Origin: Plectosphaerella cucumerina
Lineage: Eukaryota > Ascomycota > Sordariomycetes > Glomerellales > Plectosphaerellaceae
Length of the DNA: 64,000 nucleotides
Reading direction: 5' to 3'
Assembly: GCA_020746995.1 (NCBI GenBank)
Contig: JAGPXD010000005.1
Location: 682,001-746,000 of the forward strand
Shown here: positions 32,517 to 42,723 of the stretch, one piece after another
How the letters are laid out: each line of letters opens with the position of its first letter
Numbering within the stretch: the first letter of the stretch is position 1
Made by a program: the position numbers and the translations under genes
Notes under the pieces: model-generated
The model's input: the letters and a program-made list of their open reading frames with translations, nothing else
The model's database searches: none
Told to the model about the DNA's origin: nothing

Positions 32517-35500
32517 GGCTGCGGCGGTGAAGTATCCGCGTCCGAGAGGATGGGTTGTGAGCTTTCGGGCTGCCGGTAGAAAGGGACTGAGTGGCTGCTG
32601 TCAGCGCGACGGGCTTCTTGGCGAAGGTGAAGATAAGGTTGCGAGGAGAGGGATGTCGAAAGGATGCGGGACTGGGGTGGTTGGTGTGTTGAAGAGGGTC
32701 TTCGCGCGCGATGGCAGGGAGTCAGGGGACAAGGCCTGACGTACGGATTGGGTGGGTAGGCGAGTCGAGGGGTCCCAGGGGATAGGAGACAGAGCGCGTG
32801 CGCAAAATGAGATGTCGACGCGAGGGGGTGCGAGCGAGCGAGCGAGAGCTGTGTAATGGACCCGCGTGCTACTTGGTGAACGACGTCAGAGTGAAAAGGC
32901 CGAGGGCGGGAAATGCGAGTGTCTCAGTTGGCGACGGGAGCCGGCGTTATTAGGGGGCCCCAGATTTTTGGCGTTGTCTCGCTCTGTGCCTCGATTGCCG
33001 ACGCGCAATGGCAGAGGAGATGGCGGCTGGGTTGGGTTGACGTTCAAAGAGTGAAGGCTTCTTGGGGCGTGTCGAGGGGATGCTGGAGGGTTTTTAGACC
33101 GAAACCAGCCCTCATGTGAAGAGCAGTGGCAAGTACCGAAAGAGGGCGGCCGGGGAGATGGATTTCAGGGTTTTTGGATGCCACCCTTTGCAGACTTGCA
33201 GTGAGAGGTGTGTGACGGACCGGGCAGTGGGCACGATAGACCACCCTGGGGCGTGGGTCCTGATGACGCAGGACTGCAGTAGGGGATCCCATGCTGCTGA
33301 GGGCGCGTCCAGGCCCGACGACGGGCGAAGGAGTGACCCTGGTCCAGCTGGCAGAGGCTTTCTGCGGCCGGGGGTGGTTGCCGCACCGTGGCGCTAGGCG
33401 ACGAGCTACCGATGAGCTCGAAGCCATCCCAGCTGTGCTCAATCTCGCAGTCATCCCACTCTTTCCTTTCCTCTGGCGCCCTCCCTCTCCCTCCCTCCTT
33501 CCGACGCCACGGAGCATGCGCACCGTCCGACTCTTGTGTCACCCACCATTGTCGTGGATGTGGCAGGAGCTTCCTGACCTGAACGAGCGAGTGAGGCAGG
33601 AGGGGGAGCGGTCACTCCTTCCTCCCCTCGTCTGATGCTCTGTGGTCGAGTGCGGTTTCCAAGGTCTGGCAAGCGCGATCGTCCTACCGGGACCCACATG
33701 GCATGTCCCCCCTTTCCCTGCCTTGACTTTGTCCGGCCGGCAGCTGCAGCGTCGCATCGTCAGTGGGCAGCTCCGCTTCAGAGCGGGAGAACCTGAAGCT
33801 GGCCTGAATTTTTTCCCACCTCATCCCATCGGCGTGGCCCGAGCGTCCACGTCCCGTCCAAACTCTCTGCTTCAATTCCCGGCCAAGCTTCTCACGGGGA
33901 AAAGTCCAACTTGGCGCTTGCCGCCTGTCGTCATCGCTTATGTTCATCCTCGACGATATCAAAAGGCACCGAACCACCGCTTCGTCCCGACAGCCGTGTG
34001 CGGCGAAAGGCTGTCGCGTCTGGCTGTGATCTGATCGGGCCACGACAGTCCCGCGCCTTTGATTTTCGGCCTTTCGTCATACACTCGAAGGTTGTCGGGC
34101 CGTCCACTGACACAAGCTCCTGGGCCCTTCACCCAATCGACACCGCCCCCCTCCATCCCTCTCACCCTCTCCGACAATCATGATCCCCCCTGTTCCTCTC
34201 ATTCATTCTGCTAGCTCGCCCTGAGCCACCCCGTCGTTGGCCCACGCCAGCGCCCATCATTCACGTGCCAGTCCTCTTTCGGCCGCCCATCGACACTGGG
34301 CTCTCGATTCCTCGTCAGATCCCCTGCCGTGCCTGGAGATGGTGTCGCGCTCAAACATCACTCGCGGGAGGCAGCCGCGCCGTCGGTCTGGCCAAGCCGC
34401 TTGATCGGAGGACATTCCTGGGTCGCATCATCGGAGGATTCCATCGATGAACCGCTGGGCTGAGCATGACCATCGCACACACACACACACACACACACAT
34501 ACACAACCAGCGCGGCAAGGGGTCGGTGTGAGCTCGCCTGGGGTTGTCTTCCTCGAGTCGATTCTTGTGTCCAGGCCCCTCGGTCGGTCGGTCGCTTGTA
34601 CTTACAGCTGCGCGACGCTGCACTCTTCTGCACTTCGCCAAATCCCGCAACACAGAACGATCACCCACGCTGCACAGCCCCCTCCATCTCATCAAACGCG
34701 CCGTATCAATCTGGCGCCCATCGTGGCTCCCTGGGGGCCACCCGACGCGCTGTCGGTAATTAGGTGCCACCCAGAAAAAGCCAAGACCAGATCGACCCCG
34801 GCTGGCCGTCGGTGTGACCGGGGTCGCCCTTCGAATCGCGAACCCTCCACAGCTGAGCTCTGCATTTCGATCGGTCTAGCTCCCCCTTCAACGGCCGTCC
34901 TCATCTGCAGACTGCCCCCCGCCGGCCCCCCGTGCCAGAAACGAACACCCTTCCGTGTCAGGCGGTGCAGACTCCAGAAAATCGGAAAAGAGGCCTTCGG
35001 CCACAGCCGAGTGATCCCTGAAAAGCTTGTCGCAGCCTGACATGCCTCGTGCCGCCCTCCCCGGGCAAGCCACTCTTTTGACGTGAATGCTGCATCGTCG
35101 GGAGGCAAGTGGGCTCCCGTGAGGTCGCACCGTGGCTGTGGAAACTGAAGAACAGGCCCCCGAAAGGAGGCCCCTCCTGGACCCTCAAGCCTGCATCCTG
35201 TGACTGGGACTGAAGTTCGGAGATCGGAATTGGGAAGAAGTTTTCCTCTACTGCTGTAAGCGGGGACGGCCTACGAGTGCGAATCTGCGATGCTGACCAT
35301 CTTACAGTCTTAGAATGGCGCCTTGGATGCAGTGCAAGCTAGAGAGGCAGACTGCTGATGCTCGCCACGTAGCTTGAAGGCGGGATACGCCGTGTGGCAC
35401 TGGTCATTGCTTTCCGTCCTCACACTTGGGGCGGACGGCTGTGGCTTGGCTCCCCCGGGTCAACTTGAAGTCCACCGAGGCGGTCCGATGAGGCCGGCGT

Positions 35501-35937
35501 GAGCGAAAACACCAAGCTCCAACATCTCCACCATTGACGCAGGAAACATCCCCAAGATGCCAGATATTTTGGGCTCCCTATCCCAGACGACCACCATCAA
35601 CAAAAGCCGACGCAATGATGTCTGGTGGTGTGTGCTCCAGTCTTTGTCGCCTTTGTAGTGCATTTCCCCTTTACCCCTTTGTCCCCCATTGTCACCATGC
35701 GCCTTCTACCCAATCGCCAAAGCCTCCTTTATTCAGAACCGTTGGAAGCCTCTGGAAGGCCGAAAGGTCTTGTTCCAAGGGATGGCAACGGCACAATAAA
35801 CTTGAGATGGTAGCCATCATGAGTTGGGGAAGAAGAAATCATCGCAGATCTTCCATCTTTCCTCGTCCAGCCTGGTATCGAGACACCACATCGGCTCAGT
35901 GTCACTTATCATCTTGCACCGAAGACATCACACAGAC
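32517..35937. other. Long divergent intergenic interval without a supported gene
   Basis: About 3.4 kb between the starts of the channel gene (minus) and the unknown protein gene (plus). Open frames up to about 200 codons overlap each other on both strands and show no domain or splice consistency. The interval holds a CA microsatellite and short GCGA and GGTC repeats. It may contain long 5' leaders or a non-coding transcript, but nothing in the sequence proves it. Confidence 0.5.
34476..34499. repeat. (CA)n microsatellite
   Basis: Twelve uninterrupted CA dinucleotides followed by an imperfect ATACACA extension. Confidence 0.95.
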
Positions 35938-37596
35938 ATGGAATCCTACGCAACACCACATAACTCCTCGCCCTCTCGGGGAGCTCCTGAGGGGACCTTC
36001 AGAGAGAGCATCATACCTGCGACCCAATGGGCCCACGAGTATCAGTCGGCGCACACGGAGACGCCCACGGTCGACCCGGCGTTGCTCTCGCACATCAACT
36101 GCAGCTACTTCTCTGCCAAGAACGTGGCTCCTACTCTGCTTGGCCTGAAGCAACACGCGCAGGCGCTCGCCATCCTGATCAAGCAAATCAGCGTCAGCAC
36201 CGACTTTTGCATCGTCGACGCAACGGACCGCATCAAGGGTCACGCTCCCCCAAGCCGGTACCTGGAGAATGAAGCGTTCGACTACCTCACGGACCTGAAC
36301 AAGCCGTACACCAACGACGACGAGTGGCACAACAAGCCCCTGCCGACGCTTCACAACCGCATCGCCAGGCCGACGCACACGGCTCTCGAGGCCGTCTGCC
36401 CTCTGTCGAGGGCGCGGCTCGTCAGCACCGACGCCAACGGGGGCCAGGAGCGCCACTTTTGCAGCCACAGCGAGCTCGCGGAGCATGCCAGCGACTGCCT
36501 GGAGATTCTCGATCACGAGTACAGCGCGACGGGTGGGCTCTTGTCGATGCTTCCGACAGACAATGCGGTCGACGAAGAGGCCATGGAGAACGCCAACAAC
36601 ACGTTCCTGGGCCAGTGGCTGCTGTTCACACAGGCCACCGTGGGTCGCATGCATGAGTTGGAGCTGGCCTACGCCAACGCGCTGGACACACTTGCGGGCG
36701 AGGCAGCGGTGCCACTGCAGACGCTCTCCAAGGCCTCGCTCGGTGAGGTGCCTGATGCGGCGGGGCGCACGATTGCGTACCCCCAAGACCGGTTCGTGCT
36801 CTGCAATGCGGGCGAGGACACATTCGAGTTCATCCATCGGGTTCTCGACAAGCAGGAGGCGCTCATCGAGCCCAAGGAGGAGGCGTGGAAGGCGGCTGGC
36901 GTGGTCGGCGAGCGCATGTGGCGTGAGCATCGCGGCGGCGCGCTCTACGAGGCCGGGCTTGTGGCCTGGGACGTGACGACTCGCTTCATCCGCCTTCGCG
37001 GCAAGGCACGCAGCCCCATCTTCATCCTACCTGCGCACGGCGAGCACCCGGCCGTGGCGGAGACGAGGAAGCTCGAGACGCAGCGGCCGACGGTGGTCAG
37101 CGTGCGCACGCCCGTGTGGCCGGCGCCTGTATCGCACTGGCAGCAGAAGTACCAGGCACGTCTCGACCGGGCGGGCGTGACGGAGGGACGCAATATCGAG
37201 CTGGAGCAGCAGAACGTGCAGCTACTGGCGGCGCAGCAGCTACACCAGAACGAGATTGCGAGCATGGGCGAGGACCTGGCGCTGTTCGAGGCCTACTTCG
37301 GCCTCAAGGAGGGCGAGGTCACGGCGAATCCTGAGGTGGCGGAGCAGGTGCGCGCTTTCATGGAGTACAAGGCGAGGAACGAGAAATATGAAGGCTCGTG
37401 GGAGAAGTTGTACCAGGTGCTGCCGGACAAGTATCACGGGAAGCTGGACGAGCTGTACGAGGCGGAGCTCGGCGAGGGTGGGCAAAAGCTTGGGACGGAT
37501 GATGGCGGCAAAGGCAAAGGCAAGGGGAAGGAGAAGGCGACGGCGACGGTGACGGTGGAGAGTGACGATGAAGTGATGGAGGGTGTTGATGTGTAG
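35938..37596 (+). CDS. Unknown fungal protein with coiled-coil and Lys/Gly-rich tail
   Basis: Single-exon gene, 552 aa from the ATG at 35938 (MESYATPHNSS); the frame is open further upstream only from a TTG codon. I do not recognise a family. Visible parts: a mixed N-terminal half with two segments holding Cys and His (for example RHFCSHSELAEHASDCLEIL) that could form a small metal site; a central helical part; a segment ELEQQNVQLLAAQQLHQNEI near residue 420 with coiled-coil character; and a C-terminal low-complexity GKGKGKGKEKATATVTV stretch ending in an acidic tail. There is no signal peptide or membrane segment. Base and codon use match the surrounding genes, and the length of uninterrupted frame supports a real gene. 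Confidence 0.75.
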   Translation: MESYATPHNSSPSRGAPEGTFRESIIPATQWAHEYQSAHTETPTVDPALLSHINCSYFSAKNVAPTLLGLKQHAQALAILIKQISVSTDFCIVDATDRIKGHAPPSRYLENEAFDYLTDLNKPYTNDDEWHNKPLPTLHNRIARPTHTALEAVCPLSRARLVSTDANGGQERHFCSHSELAEHASDCLEILDHEYSATGGLLSMLPTDNAVDEEAMENANNTFLGQWLLFTQATVGRMHELELAYANALDTLAGEAAVPLQTLSKASLGEVPDAAGRTIAYPQDRFVLCNAGEDTFEFIHRVLDKQEALIEPKEEAWKAAGVVGERMWREHRGGALYEAGLVAWDVTTRFIRLRGKARSPIFILPAHGEHPAVAETRKLETQRPTVVSVRTPVWPAPVSHWQQKYQARLDRAGVTEGRNIELEQQNVQLLAAQQLHQNEIASMGEDLALFEAYFGLKEGEVTANPEVAEQVRAFMEYKARNEKYEGSWEKLYQVLPDKYHGKLDELYEAELGEGGQKLGTDDGGKGKGKGKEKATATVTVESDDEVMEGVDV

Positions 37597-38836
37597 TAGA
37601 CATGGCCGGACTCGGAGGACAAAGGAGGGCACCGGAGTCCGGGGGGTTCCGATAAGTTGGTACTGCGCGAAATGTGTTTGATTTTTCTTCCCATTTTTTT
37701 CTGCCTCGTGCAATGTCGTCTCGGTGTAACTTGCTCTGTTCTTGCCGAAATGCCGGCGACAAGAGCCAAGGATGTGTGGTGTGATGCTTCAAGTTGGTGG
37801 GAAGGGAAGGTTGGACGTTGGTGCCTTCCCCCGGCCGCTTAGATGAGAACGGCTGCAGGACGAGATGAAAGATGGAGCCGGCGATAAGCGCAGGCCGACG
37901 GGCCCCGGGCGGGGGCGTTCCCCTCTAACCAACCCCAACCATCCGATAAAGCTGTGGTGGATCCGTTGCCCCAACAACAGCGCCAACCCACCAAACAACA
38001 AAACAACCCCTCCCTCGTCCAACAACCAACTTCCCATCCAAGAAGCACGAAGGCCCTGTCTCGCCTGTCCAACATGTGAGCCGATCCCGTCATCCGCCCG
38101 CCATTCACCATCCACAATCCCACAGTCCGTCCACCCCCAACCCCTCCCCTGCAGCCTGTCGACGCGCACGGCATCGCACCAAGTGTTTCCTTCCCAGCCT
38201 GCCATTGGTCGTTCCTCTTCGTCTCGAGCGATGGCCTCGTTCTAGACGCCCACGAACTCGTCCAGACTCGGTTTGGCTCCACGCGGCCATGTGCACGTCG
38301 CCCCGGCAAAGATAGACCACGACGAAAAGGGTCCCCCTTGTCAACATCTGTTCGCGGCTCGCTGCGCTGCTTGGGCCCATCCAGAAACCAAGGCCGCCCC
38401 TCCTCTCCTCCAGGTTGCCCCCCTCTCATACACCCATGCACATTGCCCACGTCCTTCCTGGGGATCGAGTCCAGCTTCACACGTCCTGTCCCGCAACCGC
38501 GATCGCCATCGAACAGGTCCGTGTATCCCGGCCAATTTCGTGGACCGAGCTTCCTCTTCCCTCTCCTCCTTCTCCAGCAACGCACCTCGATATCGCCAGC
38601 GCATCGTTTCTCGTCTTCGGTCTCGCCTGCAGGCCCGTGATGACGGCCGCTTGAAGATCCATAACCAGGGTTCAAGCGGAGATCTCGACATTGCTTCTGC
38701 CGCCGGCGCTCAACTTCTCCCAATCTTCTGCTGGGCCGGCGCATGAGAAACATCACCAAGTCGGGCGGCTCCCGTTAAAGTATGCGTTGACGCAGAACCC
38801 CGCGCTGCGCACCGCCCACGACAACAGACTCCCGAC
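37597..38836. other. Spacer and probable long 5' leader of the kelch gene
   Basis: About 1.2 kb. The last 800 bases are C/T-rich, as in many fungal promoters and leaders. Open frames here lack motifs. No gene is called. Confidence 0.5.
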
Positions 38837-41800
38837 ATGCCGCCGCTCAGGCCGTCGGCCTTCCTGTCGGCCTGCGACGCAGCCATCCGGACGGCTGCAT
38901 CGACCGCGCTCCTCCTCTCGACCTTGGCCTCCGCCGCGCAACGCCTGCCATACGTCCAGACCACCATCCTGATCCCCGAGCTCACCGGGTCCCAAGACAA
39001 CACGAGCGACATTGCCTACATATTCCGCGCCACCGACGACGCTGGCGTCGAACTGCTCTCTCTCGACATTGCCCAGTCCATCGACGCTGACTCGTCGCTA
39101 TCCACCCTCTCCTCGGAGCTGCCGTTCCTCGACAATGCCTCCGAAACGACAACCTTCCTGCCAAGCGTCGCCGACAATGGCACCATCATCGTCCAGGCCG
39201 GCGACTGCCAGGCTCCCGATACGTATAGGGTCTGGATGTACACCCCGTCGGATCTTGTTGATAACACGGGCGCCGATCCCGGGACGTGGTGGGAGCTGGA
39301 GACGTCCGTGTCGAACAGTGAAGGGGTAGATGTTGGCCCGAACTTCCTGGGCGCCGCCATCAGCTACTCCTCCGTCATCGCCCCCGACATGTCAGACCCG
39401 ATACTCTACTCGTTTGGCGGCATGTGCGCCACCCCGAGCGCCGATGTTGAGACCTGGCAATCGGCAGCGACATACTCCAACCAAATGGTGCGCCTCTCGC
39501 GGACTGATGGGTTCTCGAGTTACACGGCATCCTTCCCTTCCGGCAGGGGGCCCTCGTTCCCGGAAGCCGGCTTCTCTTTCACGCCACTGGCCCCTTCCAT
39601 CACCAACAGGTCGAACACGCTCATACAACAGAGGACGTATGTGATGCTTGGCGGTCACACCGACTCTGCATTCATTAATATGAGCCGCGCTGCCGTCTGG
39701 AGCCTCCCGGAGGAGTCGTGGTCCTTCCTTTCCATCAACGAGCCGGGGAGCCATGACCTGGGCACTGAGCTCGCCGTTAAGGGAATCACCGCCCGTGCTG
39801 CCGCCACCAGCGTTGACAGCCGATCTGGCCATACCGCAACTCTCAACGAGGATGGCGACGCAGTTATTATTCTTGGAGGTTGGGTCGGCACTGTGTCACA
39901 GCCTGCCCAGCCGCAACTCGCCATCCTCAGTATCGGGAGCACATTCGGGGACTGGTCGTGGAGCGTCCCCGAAGAGCAACCTGACAATGGCATTTACGGC
40001 CATGGCGCTGCTCTTTTGCCAGGGAATGTCATGATGATCTACGGAGGATACGAGATATCTGGATCTACGACCAAGAAGCGTCAAGACTCGGGGAACTCAC
40101 CACGCTTTCTGAACCTAACGTCCATGGCATGGACTACCAGCTACTCGAACCCAACCTACAACACCGCCGAAGCCGACCAGGGCAGCTCCCAAGGCTCAAG
40201 CCACTCTGGGGAGATGAAGAAGATCGGCCTTGGTGTCGGTTTCGGCGTTGGGTTCATCGCCATTCTGGGCGCAGTGATCGTCTGGTTCTGCCACCGCCGG
40301 AGACGACAGAAGCAGAAGCGTGAGCGCGACGCGGCCGTGCGTGGACTCGCACAGGACGCAACGCAGTTCCTTCACGGTGACGAGATGATGGAATCCGACA
40401 GCCCCTGGACCGACAGCTCTTGGTACACGGGCGGGCACGATCCGTACGATACGGGAGTACGGTCGCTCGGATACCAATCCCTCCGCGAGAGCAGGAACAA
40501 CCTCGGCGGGCCCCCGCCTCTGACGCTCAACATCCCCCGGAAACCCATCGCGAGGACCTCAAGGGCCGGCTACCAGCCGGCAGGCAGCCTCTCAGCGCCT
40601 GGCCGCATCCACCCGATCTATGAGGACGACGAGGACGGTCACGACGAGAATGCCCGTGATCACGACATTGCGCCGGGCACGCCCACTTCACCAACTTATT
40701 CCGACCCCTTTGCCACGCCAACTGGAAACATCACTTCCGTGTCGCTGCCGCCCATTCTCATCCCACCAAACCGGGCGGCTCTCACACCAAGCCCGGAACG
40801 GAGGCATATCGATCCAGAGGTGCAGGATTGGCAGACGGACATTGACGCTGCCGAGGCTCTTCTCTCCCAAATGCCACCGAAAAGCCGGAGTGCTGGCAAC
40901 CAAGGTCGGATCTCGCCCACCCGCAGGCCCTCGATGCGCTCTGCTCGCTCCAATACTCCTGGCATCTTGGGCGATGATGAGCGCACGGGGAGCGGGCTCT
41001 CCGACTCGAATCGCAGCTTCATGAGCAGCAATGTCTCCCGCTCGGGCTCCAGTGCCGGCAGGGGACAGACTCTTCTGGGAGGACCGCTTGGATCGGGGTC
41101 GAACAACAATGATGGTCGTGTCGGTACATCTGGATCCAGCTCCAGCTGCAGCAACAATACATACTCGACCGCAAAATCGAACTTCCAGACGCTCCAGGCA
41201 GAGGGACCTTCATTACTCCGCAGGGGCGAGAGGAGTCAAAGCCACCGTCGCGGTTCAAGTTACCAGCAAGAAGAAGACGAGGATGACGGCTTGATGCCGG
41301 GCAGCCCAAGCAAGAGCAAGCCGCGACGGCAGCTCAATTGGCTGGGCAGCATCCGTCGCGTCTTCAGCGTCGGCGGCCACGCCAACACGAGCAGTAGCAG
41401 CGGAGTCAGCAGCCGGTCCATCAGTCCTATCAGGCCATCGTCCATGGACGGCTACGACGAGGACCCGGAGCCACGGTCTATGGGCCTCAGCGAGATGGGC
41501 GGCGCTGAACTCCTCCGACGGAAACAAGGCCGTAAGGCCTGGGATGAAAAGGAGGGGTCGTCCGAGGGCAAGCGTCCCGACGACAAGGTCGAGGACGATT
41601 GGGACATTGAGCGCGCCATTGAGAGGCGGCTCGTCCAGGTCATGTTCACGGTTCCCAAGGAGAGGCTGCGCGTCGTTAATGCCGACGAAAATGAAGCAGA
41701 CTATCTGGAGGAAGAAGCCGTACTGGTGGACCCTGAGAAGGACGGCGACATTGCCATGCAGAAGCCGGAAACCGCCCCGGCTGACCCAGAAAAGGCGGCA

Positions 41801-42265
41801 ATGTACGAGCGCGACGTGCCGACGCCCGAACCGCTGCGGATCACCAAGAAAAAGAGCAGTGACTCACAGAAACTGCGGGAGCAGGAAAACGCCTCGCCCG
41901 TCCTGTCGCCGACCCTGTTCCACCCGCCGGAACCTTCGACCTCTTCTGGGCCTGCGCCCCTGGCTTCTCCTGAGCCAGCAAGACCGAACCTCCCCGCCAC
42001 CGAGGAGGTCGCGTGGACGCCGACCCGCGGGCGAGGGCTCCGCATCCCAACGGCCGACGACGGCGCTCTCCGACTGAGTCCGCAGCCAAGTCCCCGCGCC
42101 GACTCGTTCGCGGACGACGTGTCGGAGCCCCGGCCGTCGCTGACGATCCACACGGCCGAGGCGGTGAGGTTCGAGAGGCCGCGGACGAGGGTGCTGGATA
42201 TGGTGGAGAACTTTGAGACGAGGAGTAGGGAGAGTAGTCCGGGGAAGCCGGCGAGGGGGGTGTAG
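38837..42265 (+). CDS. Single-pass membrane protein with kelch-like ectodomain and long cytoplasmic tail
   Basis: Single-exon gene, 1142 aa, start MPPLRPSAF at 38837. A hydrophobic stretch around residues 20-33 (STALLLSTLASAA) is a likely signal sequence. Residues 35-440 contain beta-strand blades with kelch-type Gly-Gly pairs (LYSFGGMCA, YVMLGGHTD, AVIILGGWVG, MMIYGGYEIS) and several N-glycosylation sites, suggesting an extracellular beta-propeller. One transmembrane helix lies at about 462-484 (GLGVGFGVGFIAILGAVIVWF), followed by a basic stop-transfer CHRRRRQKQKRER. The remaining 650 residues are Ser/Pro-rich and probably disordered, with many candidate phosphorylation sites. Architecture resembles fungal kelch/galactose-oxidase-like cell-surface proteins linked to polarity or wall sensing; the exact function is not deducible. 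Confidence 0.85.
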   Translation: MPPLRPSAFLSACDAAIRTAASTALLLSTLASAAQRLPYVQTTILIPELTGSQDNTSDIAYIFRATDDAGVELLSLDIAQSIDADSSLSTLSSELPFLDNASETTTFLPSVADNGTIIVQAGDCQAPDTYRVWMYTPSDLVDNTGADPGTWWELETSVSNSEGVDVGPNFLGAAISYSSVIAPDMSDPILYSFGGMCATPSADVETWQSAATYSNQMVRLSRTDGFSSYTASFPSGRGPSFPEAGFSFTPLAPSITNRSNTLIQQRTYVMLGGHTDSAFINMSRAAVWSLPEESWSFLSINEPGSHDLGTELAVKGITARAAATSVDSRSGHTATLNEDGDAVIILGGWVGTVSQPAQPQLAILSIGSTFGDWSWSVPEEQPDNGIYGHGAALLPGNVMMIYGGYEISGSTTKKRQDSGNSPRFLNLTSMAWTTSYSNPTYNTAEADQGSSQGSSHSGEMKKIGLGVGFGVGFIAILGAVIVWFCHRRRRQKQKRERDAAVRGLAQDATQFLHGDEMMESDSPWTDSSWYTGGHDPYDTGVRSLGYQSLRESRNNLGGPPPLTLNIPRKPIARTSRAGYQPAGSLSAPGRIHPIYEDDEDGHDENARDHDIAPGTPTSPTYSDPFATPTGNITSVSLPPILIPPNRAALTPSPERRHIDPEVQDWQTDIDAAEALLSQMPPKSRSAGNQGRISPTRRPSMRSARSNTPGILGDDERTGSGLSDSNRSFMSSNVSRSGSSAGRGQTLLGGPLGSGSNNNDGRVGTSGSSSSCSNNTYSTAKSNFQTLQAEGPSLLRRGERSQSHRRGSSYQQEEDEDDGLMPGSPSKSKPRRQLNWLGSIRRVFSVGGHANTSSSSGVSSRSISPIRPSSMDGYDEDPEPRSMGLSEMGGAELLRRKQGRKAWDEKEGSSEGKRPDDKVEDDWDIERAIERRLVQVMFTVPKERLRVVNADENEADYLEEEAVLVDPEKDGDIAMQKPETAPADPEKAAMYERDVPTPEPLRITKKKSSDSQKLREQENASPVLSPTLFHPPEPSTSSGPAPLASPEPARPNLPATEEVAWTPTRGRGLRIPTADDGALRLSPQPSPRADSFADDVSEPRPSLTIHTAEAVRFERPRTRVLDMVENFETRSRESSPGKPARGV

Positions 42266-42723
42266 GAAGGAAACTTTTGGCGAAAGGGAAATCTTGGGAT
42301 GAAGCGTGTCTATATCCGGGTTTGGGGGATCACGGGGTGAAATCGGTGTTTATCAGGTTGATCTTTGTGCTTTTTGTTGAATCTTGGGAGGGATCATGGA
42401 CATTCGCTGTACGGTACGTAGGGTACGAGGTAGTCAATGTTTGATCTGGTCTTGATGTCTTGTATGGTGTTGATGGCTTTGGTCATTGATGAGAGCCAAG
42501 TTGCCGGGCCGTTCTAGTGGGCTGTATTCGCCCACCACATTACTGCTGGTGTGCAGTCCGGATAGTCTGGTCCCTGCTACGTATCTCGGCATCTCACATT
42601 GACCTCAAATTAAAAGTAATCCTATATTTATAGAAATCCCCCGGTTGTCAGGGTCTTACGCAAAGCAGAACCGGTCCTCATCCAAGTTAGGGCCTGGGCA
42701 GAAGCCCCCCGGACTCGATTCAT
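42266..42723. other. Convergent spacer before the catabolic gene cluster
   Basis: About 460 bases between the stop codons of the kelch gene and the DUF1593 gene. T-rich stretches fit 3' UTR and termination signals for both. It also marks the left edge of the putative cluster. Confidence 0.5.
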
